Notes under the pieces: generated by a model | What the model was told of the DNA's origin: nothing | Databases searched by the model: none | What the model saw: only the letters and a program-made list of their open reading frames with translations | Translations under genes and position numbers: made by a program | NCBI GenBank assembly: GCA_018644935.1 | Contig: JABGPL010000013.1 | Location: 1 to 41,566 of the forward strand | Direction of reading: 5' to 3' | Length of the DNA: 41,566 nucleotides | Source of the DNA: Calditrichota bacterium | GTDB taxonomy: Bacteria; Electryoneota; AABM5-125-24; Hatepunaeales; Hatepunaeaceae | Shown: piece after piece, positions 31,718 through 39,261 of the stretch | Position numbering within the stretch: position 1 is the stretch's first letter | Layout of the letters: each line of letters opens with the position of its first letter

Positions 31718-32917
31718 ATGCAGGAAGTAGTTATTGTATCAGCAGTTCGTACGCCAATCGGATCTTTTGGAGGAGCCCTGGCGTCAGTCCCGGCAGTGAA
31801 ACTTGGTGCTGCAGCAATAAAGGGAGCTATTGATAAGGTTGATGTCAAACCGGACGAAGTAGACGAAGTCTTGATGGGAATGGTTCTACAAGGTGGAGCG
31901 GGACAAGCTCCAGCACGACAGGCTGCTCTTGGAGCAGGACTATCCAATTCTGTGCCCTGTATGACAATTCATAAGGTCTGCGGATCAGGTTTGAAGTCTG
32001 TCATGCTTGGTGCTCAGCAGATAATGCTGGGAGAGTCCGATATCGTCGTTGCTGGCGGTATGGAATCTATGTCTAATGCACCTTATTACCTTTTTAAAGC
32101 CCGAACCGGTTTTCGCATGGGGGATGGGAAAGTCGTTGATGGCATGATTCATGATGGTTTATGGGATCCTTACAACAACATGCACATGGGTATGTGCGGT
32201 GAAGCTTGCTCAGACGAATACAAAATCGACAGAAAGACCCAAGATGATTTTACTATCGAGAGCTATAAGCGAGCCCAATCAGCGGTTGCAGACGGCAAGT
32301 TCGATGATGAAATCGTTTCTGTTGAGATTCCGCAAAGAAAAAAAGATCCTATTGTTTTCTCAAAAGACGAAGAGCCCGGAAAAGCACGTTTTGATAAGAT
32401 TCCGGCATTGAGACCTGCATTCAAAAAAGATGGTACAGTTACAGCGGCGAATGCCTCTAAACTCAATGATGGTGCCTGCGCTGTGGTAATGATGTCTGCT
32501 GAAACTGCCAAAAAACGTGGATTGAAACCATTAGCCAAATTACATGGTCAGGGTCGATTTGCACAAGATCCAGTCTGGTTTACAACAGCACCTGCGGAAG
32601 CAATCAAGAATGCAGTCAAAAAAACCAAAAAGGCTGATGGATCAGCATTAACCCTTGATGAAGTTGGCTTGTTTGAGATCAATGAAGCCTTTGCGGTTGT
32701 CGCATTGGTCAATATTCAGCTTCTGGACCTTGATCCAGCTAAAGTCAATGTTAATGGTGGCGCTGTCGCTTTAGGGCATCCAATTGGAGCCTCCGGCGCT
32801 CGTATACTTGCAACTTTGGTCCACGCAATGCAAGACCGCAAAGAGAAATGGGGTGTTGCAAGTATTTGCCTCGGTGGTGGTGAAGCCGTTGCTCTTGTAG
32901 TTGAGAATTTAGATTAA
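31718..32917 (+). CDS. Acetyl-CoA C-acetyltransferase (classical thiolase II)
   Basis: A 399-residue thiolase that condenses or cleaves acetoacetyl-CoA. It has both cysteines of classical thiolases: the nucleophile in '[13 protein letters not shown]' and the second in '[11 protein letters not shown]' near the C-terminus. It also has 'NEAFAVVAL' and '[17 protein letters not shown]'. This distinguishes it from the SCP2-type thiolase at 22191. A strong purine-rich binding site (GAGGAGGAGAG) precedes the ATG. It is followed by 3-hydroxybutyryl-CoA dehydrogenase and a butyryl-CoA-type dehydrogenase, so the three form an acetoacetyl-CoA/butyryl-CoA module. Direction (degradation or synthesis) is not fixed by sequence. 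Confidence 0.95.
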   Translation: MQEVVIVSAVRTPIGSFGGALASVPAVKLGAAAIKGAIDKVDVKPDEVDEVLMGMVLQGGAGQAPARQAALGAGLSNSVPCMTIHKVCGSGLKSVMLGAQQIMLGESDIVVAGGMESMSNAPYYLFKARTGFRMGDGKVVDGMIHDGLWDPYNNMHMGMCGEACSDEYKIDRKTQDDFTIESYKRAQSAVADGKFDDEIVSVEIPQRKKDPIVFSKDEEPGKARFDKIPALRPAFKKDGTVTAANASKLNDGACAVVMMSAETAKKRGLKPLAKLHGQGRFAQDPVWFTTAPAEAIKNAVKKTKKADGSALTLDEVGLFEINEAFAVVALVNIQLLDLDPAKVNVNGGAVALGHPIGASGARILATLVHAMQDRKEKWGVASICLGGGEAVALVVENLD

Positions 32918-32934
32918 AGAGGAGATAGTATCTA

Positions 32935-33786
32935 ATGGATATTAGCAAAATAGCAGTTATCGGTGCAGGGACAATGGGCAATGGAATTGCTCATGTTTGT
33001 GCCATGAATGGATATGAAGTAACTTTGATTGATGTCAAAGAAGATTTCCTGACACGTGCGGTGAAAACAATCACAAAAAATTGTGATCGTTTGGTAAAAA
33101 AAGAACGTATGACCGTTGAAGACAAAGATGCGATGCTGGCGAGAATTACAACCACAACAACGTTAACAGATGCATCAACAGCAGACTTTGTGGTCGAAGC
33201 GGTTTTAGAGGATTTAGATCTCAAGAAGACCATATTCCAGACTCTTGATTCCTGCTGTAAAGAAGGCGTTATCCTTGCCAGTAACACTTCTTCAATTTCT
33301 ATTGCAACGATCGCAGCTCAGACAAAACGTCCTGGTTCTGTTGTTGGTATGCACTTCATGAATCCGGTTCCGATGATGAAGCTAGTCGAAATAGTCAAAG
33401 GTCTGGAAACGACCGATGATACTCTCAAAACTGTCGTTGATCTTGCGACGAAATTGAAAAAGACTCCCGTAACAGTAAATGATTATCCTGGATTCGTAGC
33501 CAACAGGATATTAATGCCGATGATAAATGAGGCAGTTTATTGCTTGATGGAAGGGGTTGCAGAAGCTGAAGCTATTGACACTGTGATGAAACTTGGATGT
33601 GCTCATCCAATGGGTCCATTATTCCTTGGCGATCTGATCGGTCTGGATGTATGCCTAGCAATTATGGAAGTTCTGCATAATGATCTAGGCGACAGTAAAT
33701 ATCGCCCATGTCCTTTGCTTCGAAACAAAGTTGCAGCAGGACAACTCGGTCGTAAATCGGGTGAAGGCTTTTACAAGTACGATTGA
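32935..33786 (+). CDS. hbd: 3-hydroxybutyryl-CoA dehydrogenase
   Basis: A 283-residue NAD(P)-dependent enzyme interconverting acetoacetyl-CoA and 3-hydroxybutyryl-CoA. It has the Rossmann 'VIGAGTMGNGIAHVCAMNG' at the N-terminus, 'FVVEAVLEDLDLKK', 'SNTSSISI', 'GMHFMNPVPMMKLVEIV' (His and Asn of the active site) and 'DYPGFVANRILMPMINEA'. The single-domain size is that of the stand-alone Hbd/PaaH type rather than FadB. It lies 17 bases after thiolase, with AGAGGAG just upstream. No separate crotonase for crotonyl-CoA is in the window. The hydratase at 25570 may be too specialised to serve. Confidence 0.95.
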   Translation: MDISKIAVIGAGTMGNGIAHVCAMNGYEVTLIDVKEDFLTRAVKTITKNCDRLVKKERMTVEDKDAMLARITTTTTLTDASTADFVVEAVLEDLDLKKTIFQTLDSCCKEGVILASNTSSISIATIAAQTKRPGSVVGMHFMNPVPMMKLVEIVKGLETTDDTLKTVVDLATKLKKTPVTVNDYPGFVANRILMPMINEAVYCLMEGVAEAEAIDTVMKLGCAHPMGPLFLGDLIGLDVCLAIMEVLHNDLGDSKYRPCPLLRNKVAAGQLGRKSGEGFYKYD

Positions 33787-33842
33787 TCTGCCATCTGGAG
33801 ATTAGTTGATTTTTAGCATTTCAAAGCAATTGGAACAATATA

Positions 33843-34988
33843 ATGGACTTTGTACAAACTGAAGAACAGCAGATGGTTCGCCAGACCATAAGGGAATTTG
33901 CAGAATCTGAACTTGCACCCGGTGCTGCTGAACGTGATGAAAAAGAAGAATTTCCTGCTGAAGGAGTGAAAAAACTTGGTGAATTAGGGTTCTTTGGAGT
34001 CACCGTTCCTGAAGAGAATGGTGGTGCAGGACTTGATATGATCAGTTATGCTATTGCCGTTGAAGAATTAGCACGAGTTGACGCTTCGACCGCAATTGTA
34101 ATCTCTGTAACCAATTCACTGGTGTGTTATCCATTAGAGAAATTCGCGTCTGATGAGCAGAAAGAAAAATTCCTGAAGCCGCTGGCATCCGGAGAGAAAC
34201 TTGGTGCATTTTCTCTGACTGAACCGGGATCAGGCTCTGATGCTGGTGATATGAAAACAACGGCTGTTCGTGATGGAGATGATTACATTCTGAATGGCAC
34301 AAAAAATTTCATCACATCCGGTAAGAGCTGCGATTTAATGTTGGTTTTCGTAGTGACTGATAAATCTAAAGGCTCCAAGGGGACTTCAGGATTTATCGTT
34401 GAGAAGGGAATGCCCGGTTTTGAAGTTGGTAAGAAGGAATCGAAACTTGGTATCCGTGCTTCAGATACGGTATCTGTCTCTTTTGAGAACTGCCGAGTAC
34501 CTGCTGCAAACCGCATCGGCGATGAAGGTATGGGTTTCAAAATAGCCCTGACTGCATTAAACAGCGGTCGAATTGGTGTTGCTGCCCAGGCACTTGGAAT
34601 CGCTCAGGGAGCTTTTGAAGAAGCCGTAAAATACAGTAAGGAACGTGAACAATTCAATAAACCAATAGCAAAATTCCAGGCGATTCAGTTTAAAATTGCC
34701 CGGATGGCTACTGATATTGAAACCGCACGTCTTTTGTTATATTCTGCTGCAGCTAAGAAGGATCGTCATGAGAACTTCATTAAAGAAGCTGCAATGGCGA
34801 AACTTCATTGCTCTGAAGTCGCTGTCAGAACGACTCTTGAAGCAATTCAGATACATGGTGGATATGGTTATGTGAAGGAATATCCTGTTGAAAGGTTTAT
34901 GCGGGATTCTAAAATTACAACCATATACGAAGGTACCAATGAGGTTATGCATCTCATTATTGCCGAGAATGTGATAGGACGCATCTAA
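33843..34988 (+). CDS. Short-chain (butyryl-CoA-type) acyl-CoA dehydrogenase
   Basis: A 381-residue acyl-CoA dehydrogenase. Family features: '[22 protein letters not shown]', '[18 protein letters not shown]', '[10 protein letters not shown]', '[19 protein letters not shown]', '[19 protein letters not shown]', '[23 protein letters not shown]'. The catalytic base Glu363 stands in 'IYEGTNEV', the short/medium-chain arrangement. As last gene of the thiolase-Hbd block it most simply acts on butyryl-CoA, but isobutyryl- or 2-methylbutyryl-CoA is possible. It needs an electron-transfer flavoprotein, which is not in the window. A hairpin plus T-run follows within 60 bases. Confidence 0.93.
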   Translation: MDFVQTEEQQMVRQTIREFAESELAPGAAERDEKEEFPAEGVKKLGELGFFGVTVPEENGGAGLDMISYAIAVEELARVDASTAIVISVTNSLVCYPLEKFASDEQKEKFLKPLASGEKLGAFSLTEPGSGSDAGDMKTTAVRDGDDYILNGTKNFITSGKSCDLMLVFVVTDKSKGSKGTSGFIVEKGMPGFEVGKKESKLGIRASDTVSVSFENCRVPAANRIGDEGMGFKIALTALNSGRIGVAAQALGIAQGAFEEAVKYSKEREQFNKPIAKFQAIQFKIARMATDIETARLLLYSAAAKKDRHENFIKEAAMAKLHCSEVAVRTTLEAIQIHGGYGYVKEYPVERFMRDSKITTIYEGTNEVMHLIIAENVIGRI

Positions 34989-35000
34989 AATATCTGGTTT

Positions 35001-35079
35001 GTCTGAATTTGGTTTGGAAATAGTTTCTAATTCTGGATGTAGAATTTTTTTTAAAAGCTGATCTAAACCAAATTCAGAC
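35001..35079 (+). repeat. Long inverted repeat enclosing the terminator
   Basis: GTCTGAATTTGGTTT (35001-35015) and AAACCAAATTCAGAC (35065-35079) are exactly complementary over 15 bases. The match extends three more bases with one mismatch. The 49-base interior contains the small terminator hairpin. The right arm is followed by TTTCTTTTGTT, which could act as a second terminator tail. Confidence 0.75.
35029..35052 (+). terminator. Putative intrinsic terminator after the acyl-CoA operon
   Basis: AATTCT (35029-35034) pairs with AGAATT (35041-35046) around a six-base loop, followed by an unbroken T-run to 35052. The stem is short and AT-rich, so it is weak on its own. The surrounding 15-base inverted repeat may strengthen it. 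Confidence 0.5.
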
Positions 35080-35292
35080 TTTCTTTTGTTACTTTAATGT
35101 TGTAAGATTTTTGCTTGGTTCTTAAGTGAAGATTGATGTAAGATTTTTTTTTGTGTAATAATTTCATATTAACACAAACATCGTAGTAGATTACCGCGTA
35201 TGAGATATCAGATAAGTAGTTTTCACAACTCATGCTCTTATCTCAGTTTATCCTGAAAAGCAGGTTTTCAAATAAGTGATAAAAATTTAACT

Positions 35293-35778
35293 GTGCCCGA
35301 GATCATTGACAATGATGAGCTGTCGAGTCAATTACCAACTCGCAGACTCGCTCGTGAAATAGCCCTCAGGGCGTTTTACGCAATGGAAATTAGAGGATGC
35401 TCTGTTGAGCAGGCTTTATTTGACCCTTTGATAGCCATTGATGGGGCTCCCTTACCCTACACCTCACGACTTCTCAAACATCTATCACGATATAGGGAAC
35501 AACTCGATGCTCTCATACGTGAAAAAGTAAAGAAATGGGAGTTTCACAGAATCGCCATTATTGATAAGGCAATTCTTAGAATGGCAATAACTGAGTTGCT
35601 TTACTTTCCGGATGTACCTCCTAAAGTTACAATCAATGAGGCAATTGAGATCGCAAAGAAATTCTCAACAGACAAGAGCAGTAAATTTGTAAATGGAATT
35701 CTCGATGCCGTTTATGTGGAAGTCGTGCAAGGGAAAATTGCAATGAAACCACTGAGCAAAGATGAAACCACTGAATAA
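35293..35778 (+). CDS. nusB: Transcription antitermination factor NusB
   Basis: A 161-residue all-helical RNA-binding protein that, with NusE (S10), recognises boxA in rRNA operons. Visible family blocks are 'RRLAREIALRAFYAME' at the N-terminus, 'WEFHRIAIIDKAILRMAITELLYF', 'VPPKVTINEAIEIAKKFSTDKSSKFVNGILDAV', where the 'P.kv.InEaIelak.fs...s..FvNGiLd' signature is nearly complete. The start is GTG with a poor binding site. The N-terminal dozen residues are not conserved, so the true start could be slightly downstream. It precedes secA by 15 bases and may be co-transcribed with it. Confidence 0.95.
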   Translation: MPEIIDNDELSSQLPTRRLAREIALRAFYAMEIRGCSVEQALFDPLIAIDGAPLPYTSRLLKHLSRYREQLDALIREKVKKWEFHRIAIIDKAILRMAITELLYFPDVPPKVTINEAIEIAKKFSTDKSSKFVNGILDAVYVEVVQGKIAMKPLSKDETTE

Positions 35779-35793
35779 TAAAATAGAATACTT

Positions 35794-38769
35794 ATGCTGA
35801 CTAAGTTTATATCCTCACTTTTTGGATCAAAGCGAGATAGGCAACTTAAATTGCTAACGCCTGTTGTCAATGAAATAAACAATCATTTTGAAACATACCA
35901 ACAGACCCTCTCGGACGAAGATCTTCCATTAAAAACTGAAGAGTTTAAAAACCGTATCGCCGACGGTGAAGAACTCGATGATATATTGCCCGAAGCATAC
36001 GCTTTAGTGAAAGACGCGTGTCGGCGATGCAAAGGCAAAATTTGGGATGTTGTCGGTCAACCAACCCAATGGGATATGGTTCCTTACGATGTCCAGCTTG
36101 TGGGTGGCATGGTACTACATCAGGGAAAGATCGCAGAAATGGCAACCGGTGAAGGTAAAACACTTGTTGCAACGATGCCGCTCTATCTGAACAGCCTTGT
36201 TGGAAAAGGAGTTCACCTGATTACTGTAAACGATTATCTTGCACAACGAGATGCGGAGTGGATGGGTGGTGTTTACAGCCTTCTTGGGGTTAGTGTTGGA
36301 ACGATAATCAGTAACATGTCCTCTGCTGAGAGACGCCAGAACTATGCCTGTGATATTACATACGGCACAAATAATGAATTTGGTTTTGATTATCTGCGTG
36401 ACAACATGGCGACTTCTCCACCGGATGTTGTTCAGCGTGAACACTGCTATTCCATCGTTGATGAGGTTGACTCTGTTCTGATTGATGAAGCCCGAACCCC
36501 ACTAATTATTGCAGGTCCGGTAAACCAGAGTAATCAGCTGTATGATGAGCTCAAAACACCGGTTGAAAGACTGGTGAAAACCCAACGAGATCGAGTCACC
36601 AAGTTGATATCCGAGATCGAGAAGCTTGAATCGAACGATCCTGACGAGAATCAATATAAGATCGGTAAAATGATCTTAAAGTGTCATCGAGCTGCACCAA
36701 AACACAAACGGGTTGTGAAGTTACTATCGGAGCAAGGTGCAAAGACCCTTATGCAGCAGGTCGAGAAAGACTATATGCGTGAGAAACGGTTGCATGAGCT
36801 TGATGAAGAATTACTTTATGTATTAGATGAGAAGCAACATACTGTAGATTTGACTGATGAGGGAAGAGATCTGTTAGCTAGCATTTCCGGAGGAGATTCG
36901 GAAATGTTCATTCTGCCGGATCTTAGCGAGGAGTTCCATGATATAGATGATGATGATGATTTATCAAATGAAGATAAATTAAGGAAAAAAGATGAGATGC
37001 AAGTCCTCTTCTCCCAACGAAGTGAGAAGATTCACAATATCAGTCAATTACTCCGAGCTTATTCTTTATTTGAAAAAGATGTCGAATATGTAGTGCAGGA
37101 AGGAAAAGTCATGATTGTCGACGAGTTCACCGGTCGACTCATGGCAGGCAGAAGGTATTCTGATGGTCTCCATCAGGCAATCGAAGCCAAGGAAAAGGTC
37201 AAGGTTGAGGGGGAAACCCAAACTGTAGCCACAATCACACTTCAAAACTTCTTCCGGCTATATGATAAATTAGCAGGAATGACGGGAACTGCAGAAACTG
37301 AAGAGGGAGAATTTTGGGATATATACAAACTTGAAGTTGTTGTCATCCCTACGAATGAACCTATCAATCGTGTTGATAATGAAGATGTTATTTATAAGAC
37401 AAAGCGGGAGAAATATAACGCGATTGTTGAGGAAATAAAGGCACTTAACGAAGAACTATTGCCTGTACTAGTTGGTACAGTGTCAGTTGAAGTTTCTGAG
37501 ACACTTTCACGAATGCTTCGAAGACAAAACATCAAACACAATGTCCTGAACGCAAAAATTCATAAAAACGAAGCAGAAATTGTAAAATATGCTGGACAAG
37601 CCGGTGCTGTGACTATCGCCACAAACATGGCAGGTCGTGGTACCGATATTAAGTTAGGCGCTGGTGTCGTTCGATGGCTTGGTAGTGAAGGTGACAAAAC
37701 CAAAGCTGAAGGTGGTCTGCAGATCATCGGAACCGAACGGCATGAATCCCGACGTGTTGACAGGCAGCTTCGAGGTCGGTCAGGAAGGCAGGGAGATCCG
37801 GGGGCATCTATTTTCTTCCTCTCGCTTGAGGATAATCTGATGAGATTGTTCGGATCAGAGCGAATTGCAAACATAATGGATAGAATTGGCGCGAAAGATG
37901 GGGATCTTATAACACATCCCATGATCACTCGCTCCATTGAGAAAGCTCAAAAGCGTGTGGAAGCATACAATTTTGGCATCAGAAAACACTTGCTGGAATA
38001 TGATAATGTGATGAATCAGCAACGTGAAGCGGTTTATGGTCGAAGACGGGCAATGTTATTTGATAAGGATCTTCCAAATGTCATAAAAGACATTGTAGAT
38101 GATTATTTGAGCATCCTGATGGATGAGTTCACTGATGATCATGCATCTCCAGATTCTTGGATGCAGGAGGATATATCAAAAGCACTATTCAGAAATCTTC
38201 AACTTAAAACTCCACCAAAAGACCTTTGGGGAGAGCTCTCAAAACCAGATGCCTGGCATGAGTATTTATCTAACGAAGCTATCAAGTTATTTAACAGGCG
38301 CAGTGAGATTTTTAGCGAAGATATGTTCCACACATTTGTTCGATATGTTGCTTTAAGGATAATTGATGATAAATGGAAGGACCATCTTTATGACATGGAC
38401 CGGTTGAAAGAGGGAGTGGGGTTACGTGCTTATGGGCAGAAAGATCCATTAATTGAATTCAAGAAAGAAGGATTTGACCTTTTCAGCACAATGCTGGAAA
38501 CGGCAAACGAAGAAACATTGCGGGTGATATTTAATTCTGTTGTGAAAGACTCAAGTAAAGAAAGTCCTTCGCGACCGACATCCCGCCTTTCTTATATACA
38601 TTCGGAAGCTAATGGGATGGACTCTTCTCAAGCTGGCGACGCCCAACAAAAACAGGCTAAGAATCGACCTGAAAAAACGCAGCCTGTGAAGGTAGAACAA
38701 ACAATCGGACGTAATGATCCCTGCTCTTGTGGTAGTGGAAAAAAATACAAGAAGTGTTGTGGTGCGTGA
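35794..38769 (+). CDS. secA: Preprotein translocase ATPase SecA (FCB-type, with insertion)
   Basis: A 991-residue motor that drives proteins through SecYEG. The Walker A motif 'TGEGKT' has Lys122. Also visible are 'VNDYLAQRDAEWM', 'YGTNNEFGFDYLRDNM', the DEAD-like 'IVDEVDSVLIDEARTPLI', 'DEFTGRLMAGRRYSDGLHQAIEAKE', 'TGTAETEEGEFW', 'ATNMAGRGTDIKLG' and 'GRSGRQGDPG'. The protein is about 90 residues longer than E. coli SecA. Extra sequence lies in and after the preprotein-cross-linking domain (about residues 245-420), ending with an acidic 'DIDDDDD' stretch. The C-terminus carries the zinc/SecB-binding motif 'CSCGSGKKYKKCC'. AT-rich surroundings, no odd codon use noted. Confidence 0.97.
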   Translation: MLTKFISSLFGSKRDRQLKLLTPVVNEINNHFETYQQTLSDEDLPLKTEEFKNRIADGEELDDILPEAYALVKDACRRCKGKIWDVVGQPTQWDMVPYDVQLVGGMVLHQGKIAEMATGEGKTLVATMPLYLNSLVGKGVHLITVNDYLAQRDAEWMGGVYSLLGVSVGTIISNMSSAERRQNYACDITYGTNNEFGFDYLRDNMATSPPDVVQREHCYSIVDEVDSVLIDEARTPLIIAGPVNQSNQLYDELKTPVERLVKTQRDRVTKLISEIEKLESNDPDENQYKIGKMILKCHRAAPKHKRVVKLLSEQGAKTLMQQVEKDYMREKRLHELDEELLYVLDEKQHTVDLTDEGRDLLASISGGDSEMFILPDLSEEFHDIDDDDDLSNEDKLRKKDEMQVLFSQRSEKIHNISQLLRAYSLFEKDVEYVVQEGKVMIVDEFTGRLMAGRRYSDGLHQAIEAKEKVKVEGETQTVATITLQNFFRLYDKLAGMTGTAETEEGEFWDIYKLEVVVIPTNEPINRVDNEDVIYKTKREKYNAIVEEIKALNEELLPVLVGTVSVEVSETLSRMLRRQNIKHNVLNAKIHKNEAEIVKYAGQAGAVTIATNMAGRGTDIKLGAGVVRWLGSEGDKTKAEGGLQIIGTERHESRRVDRQLRGRSGRQGDPGASIFFLSLEDNLMRLFGSERIANIMDRIGAKDGDLITHPMITRSIEKAQKRVEAYNFGIRKHLLEYDNVMNQQREAVYGRRRAMLFDKDLPNVIKDIVDDYLSILMDEFTDDHASPDSWMQEDISKALFRNLQLKTPPKDLWGELSKPDAWHEYLSNEAIKLFNRRSEIFSEDMFHTFVRYVALRIIDDKWKDHLYDMDRLKEGVGLRAYGQKDPLIEFKKEGFDLFSTMLETANEETLRVIFNSVVKDSSKESPSRPTSRLSYIHSEANGMDSSQAGDAQQKQAKNRPEKTQPVKVEQTIGRNDPCSCGSGKKYKKCCGA

Positions 38770-38790
38770 AACTCGAATTTTGAGGATACA

Positions 38791-39261
38791 ATGGAAAGAA
38801 ATATAGTTGAGATACTCGTAATCCTTTTGCGTCAATACTCCGGAGGTGTAATTCAGCCGGACGAATTTGACCCATTAACAGAGGATCTGATGGATTTAGG
38901 TTATACTCGACAAGAAATAGAATCGGCATTTTTCTGGTTTTACAATAGAGGTGAGGGTAACAGTAAATCTTTAGAAGTAGAAAACATAGAAACCGAGTCA
39001 TTCAGGATACTACATGAAGTTGAGAAAGCAGCATTATCAACTGCTGCATATGGATACTTAATTGAGCTCCGTCACCTTGGAATATTATCTCTTGTCGATT
39101 TAGATCGTATCATAGAGAAAGCGGTGCTTCTCGGCGGCAGAAATGTTTCAGTTGAGGAAATAAAATCATTCGTTGCTAATACATTGATGGAATCTGAAGA
39201 TGCTGTCCAGATTCCTAGTCATGCATATTATTTAAAAATCCCATCAGAAAAAGTCCAGTGA
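38791..39261 (+). CDS. smg: Smg/DUF494 family protein
   Basis: A 156-residue protein of the Smg (DUF494) family, recognised by the N-terminal 'RNIVEILVILLRQY', 'L...GYTRQEIESAFFWF', and 'FRILHEVEKAALSTAAYGYLIELRHLGILS' (the conserved 'R.f...E...ls..a.gyl..L...gil'). The function is unknown. In many genomes smg lies between dprA (smf) and topA, and here it directly precedes topA with a GTGA overlap. GAGGAT sits five bases before the ATG. dprA is absent; secA takes its place. Confidence 0.9.
   Translation: MERNIVEILVILLRQYSGGVIQPDEFDPLTEDLMDLGYTRQEIESAFFWFYNRGEGNSKSLEVENIETESFRILHEVEKAALSTAAYGYLIELRHLGILSLVDLDRIIEKAVLLGGRNVSVEEIKSFVANTLMESEDAVQIPSHAYYLKIPSEKVQ

Larger units (their letters stand above)
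34989..35292. other. AT-rich intergenic region between the acyl-CoA operon and nusB
   Basis: 304 bases without a gene. It holds a terminator and a larger inverted repeat (listed separately). It also has two related stretches, TGTAAGATTTTT near 35100 and near 35138. I see no convincing promoter, though one is expected upstream of nusB. The nusB start (GTG 35293) has only a weak binding site. Confidence 0.7.

Noticed and set aside
37560-37937. 125-residue open frame on the minus strand
   Set aside because: It lies wholly inside the conserved helicase core of secA and has an arginine/serine/proline-rich composition typical of an antisense shadow, with no ribosome binding site.
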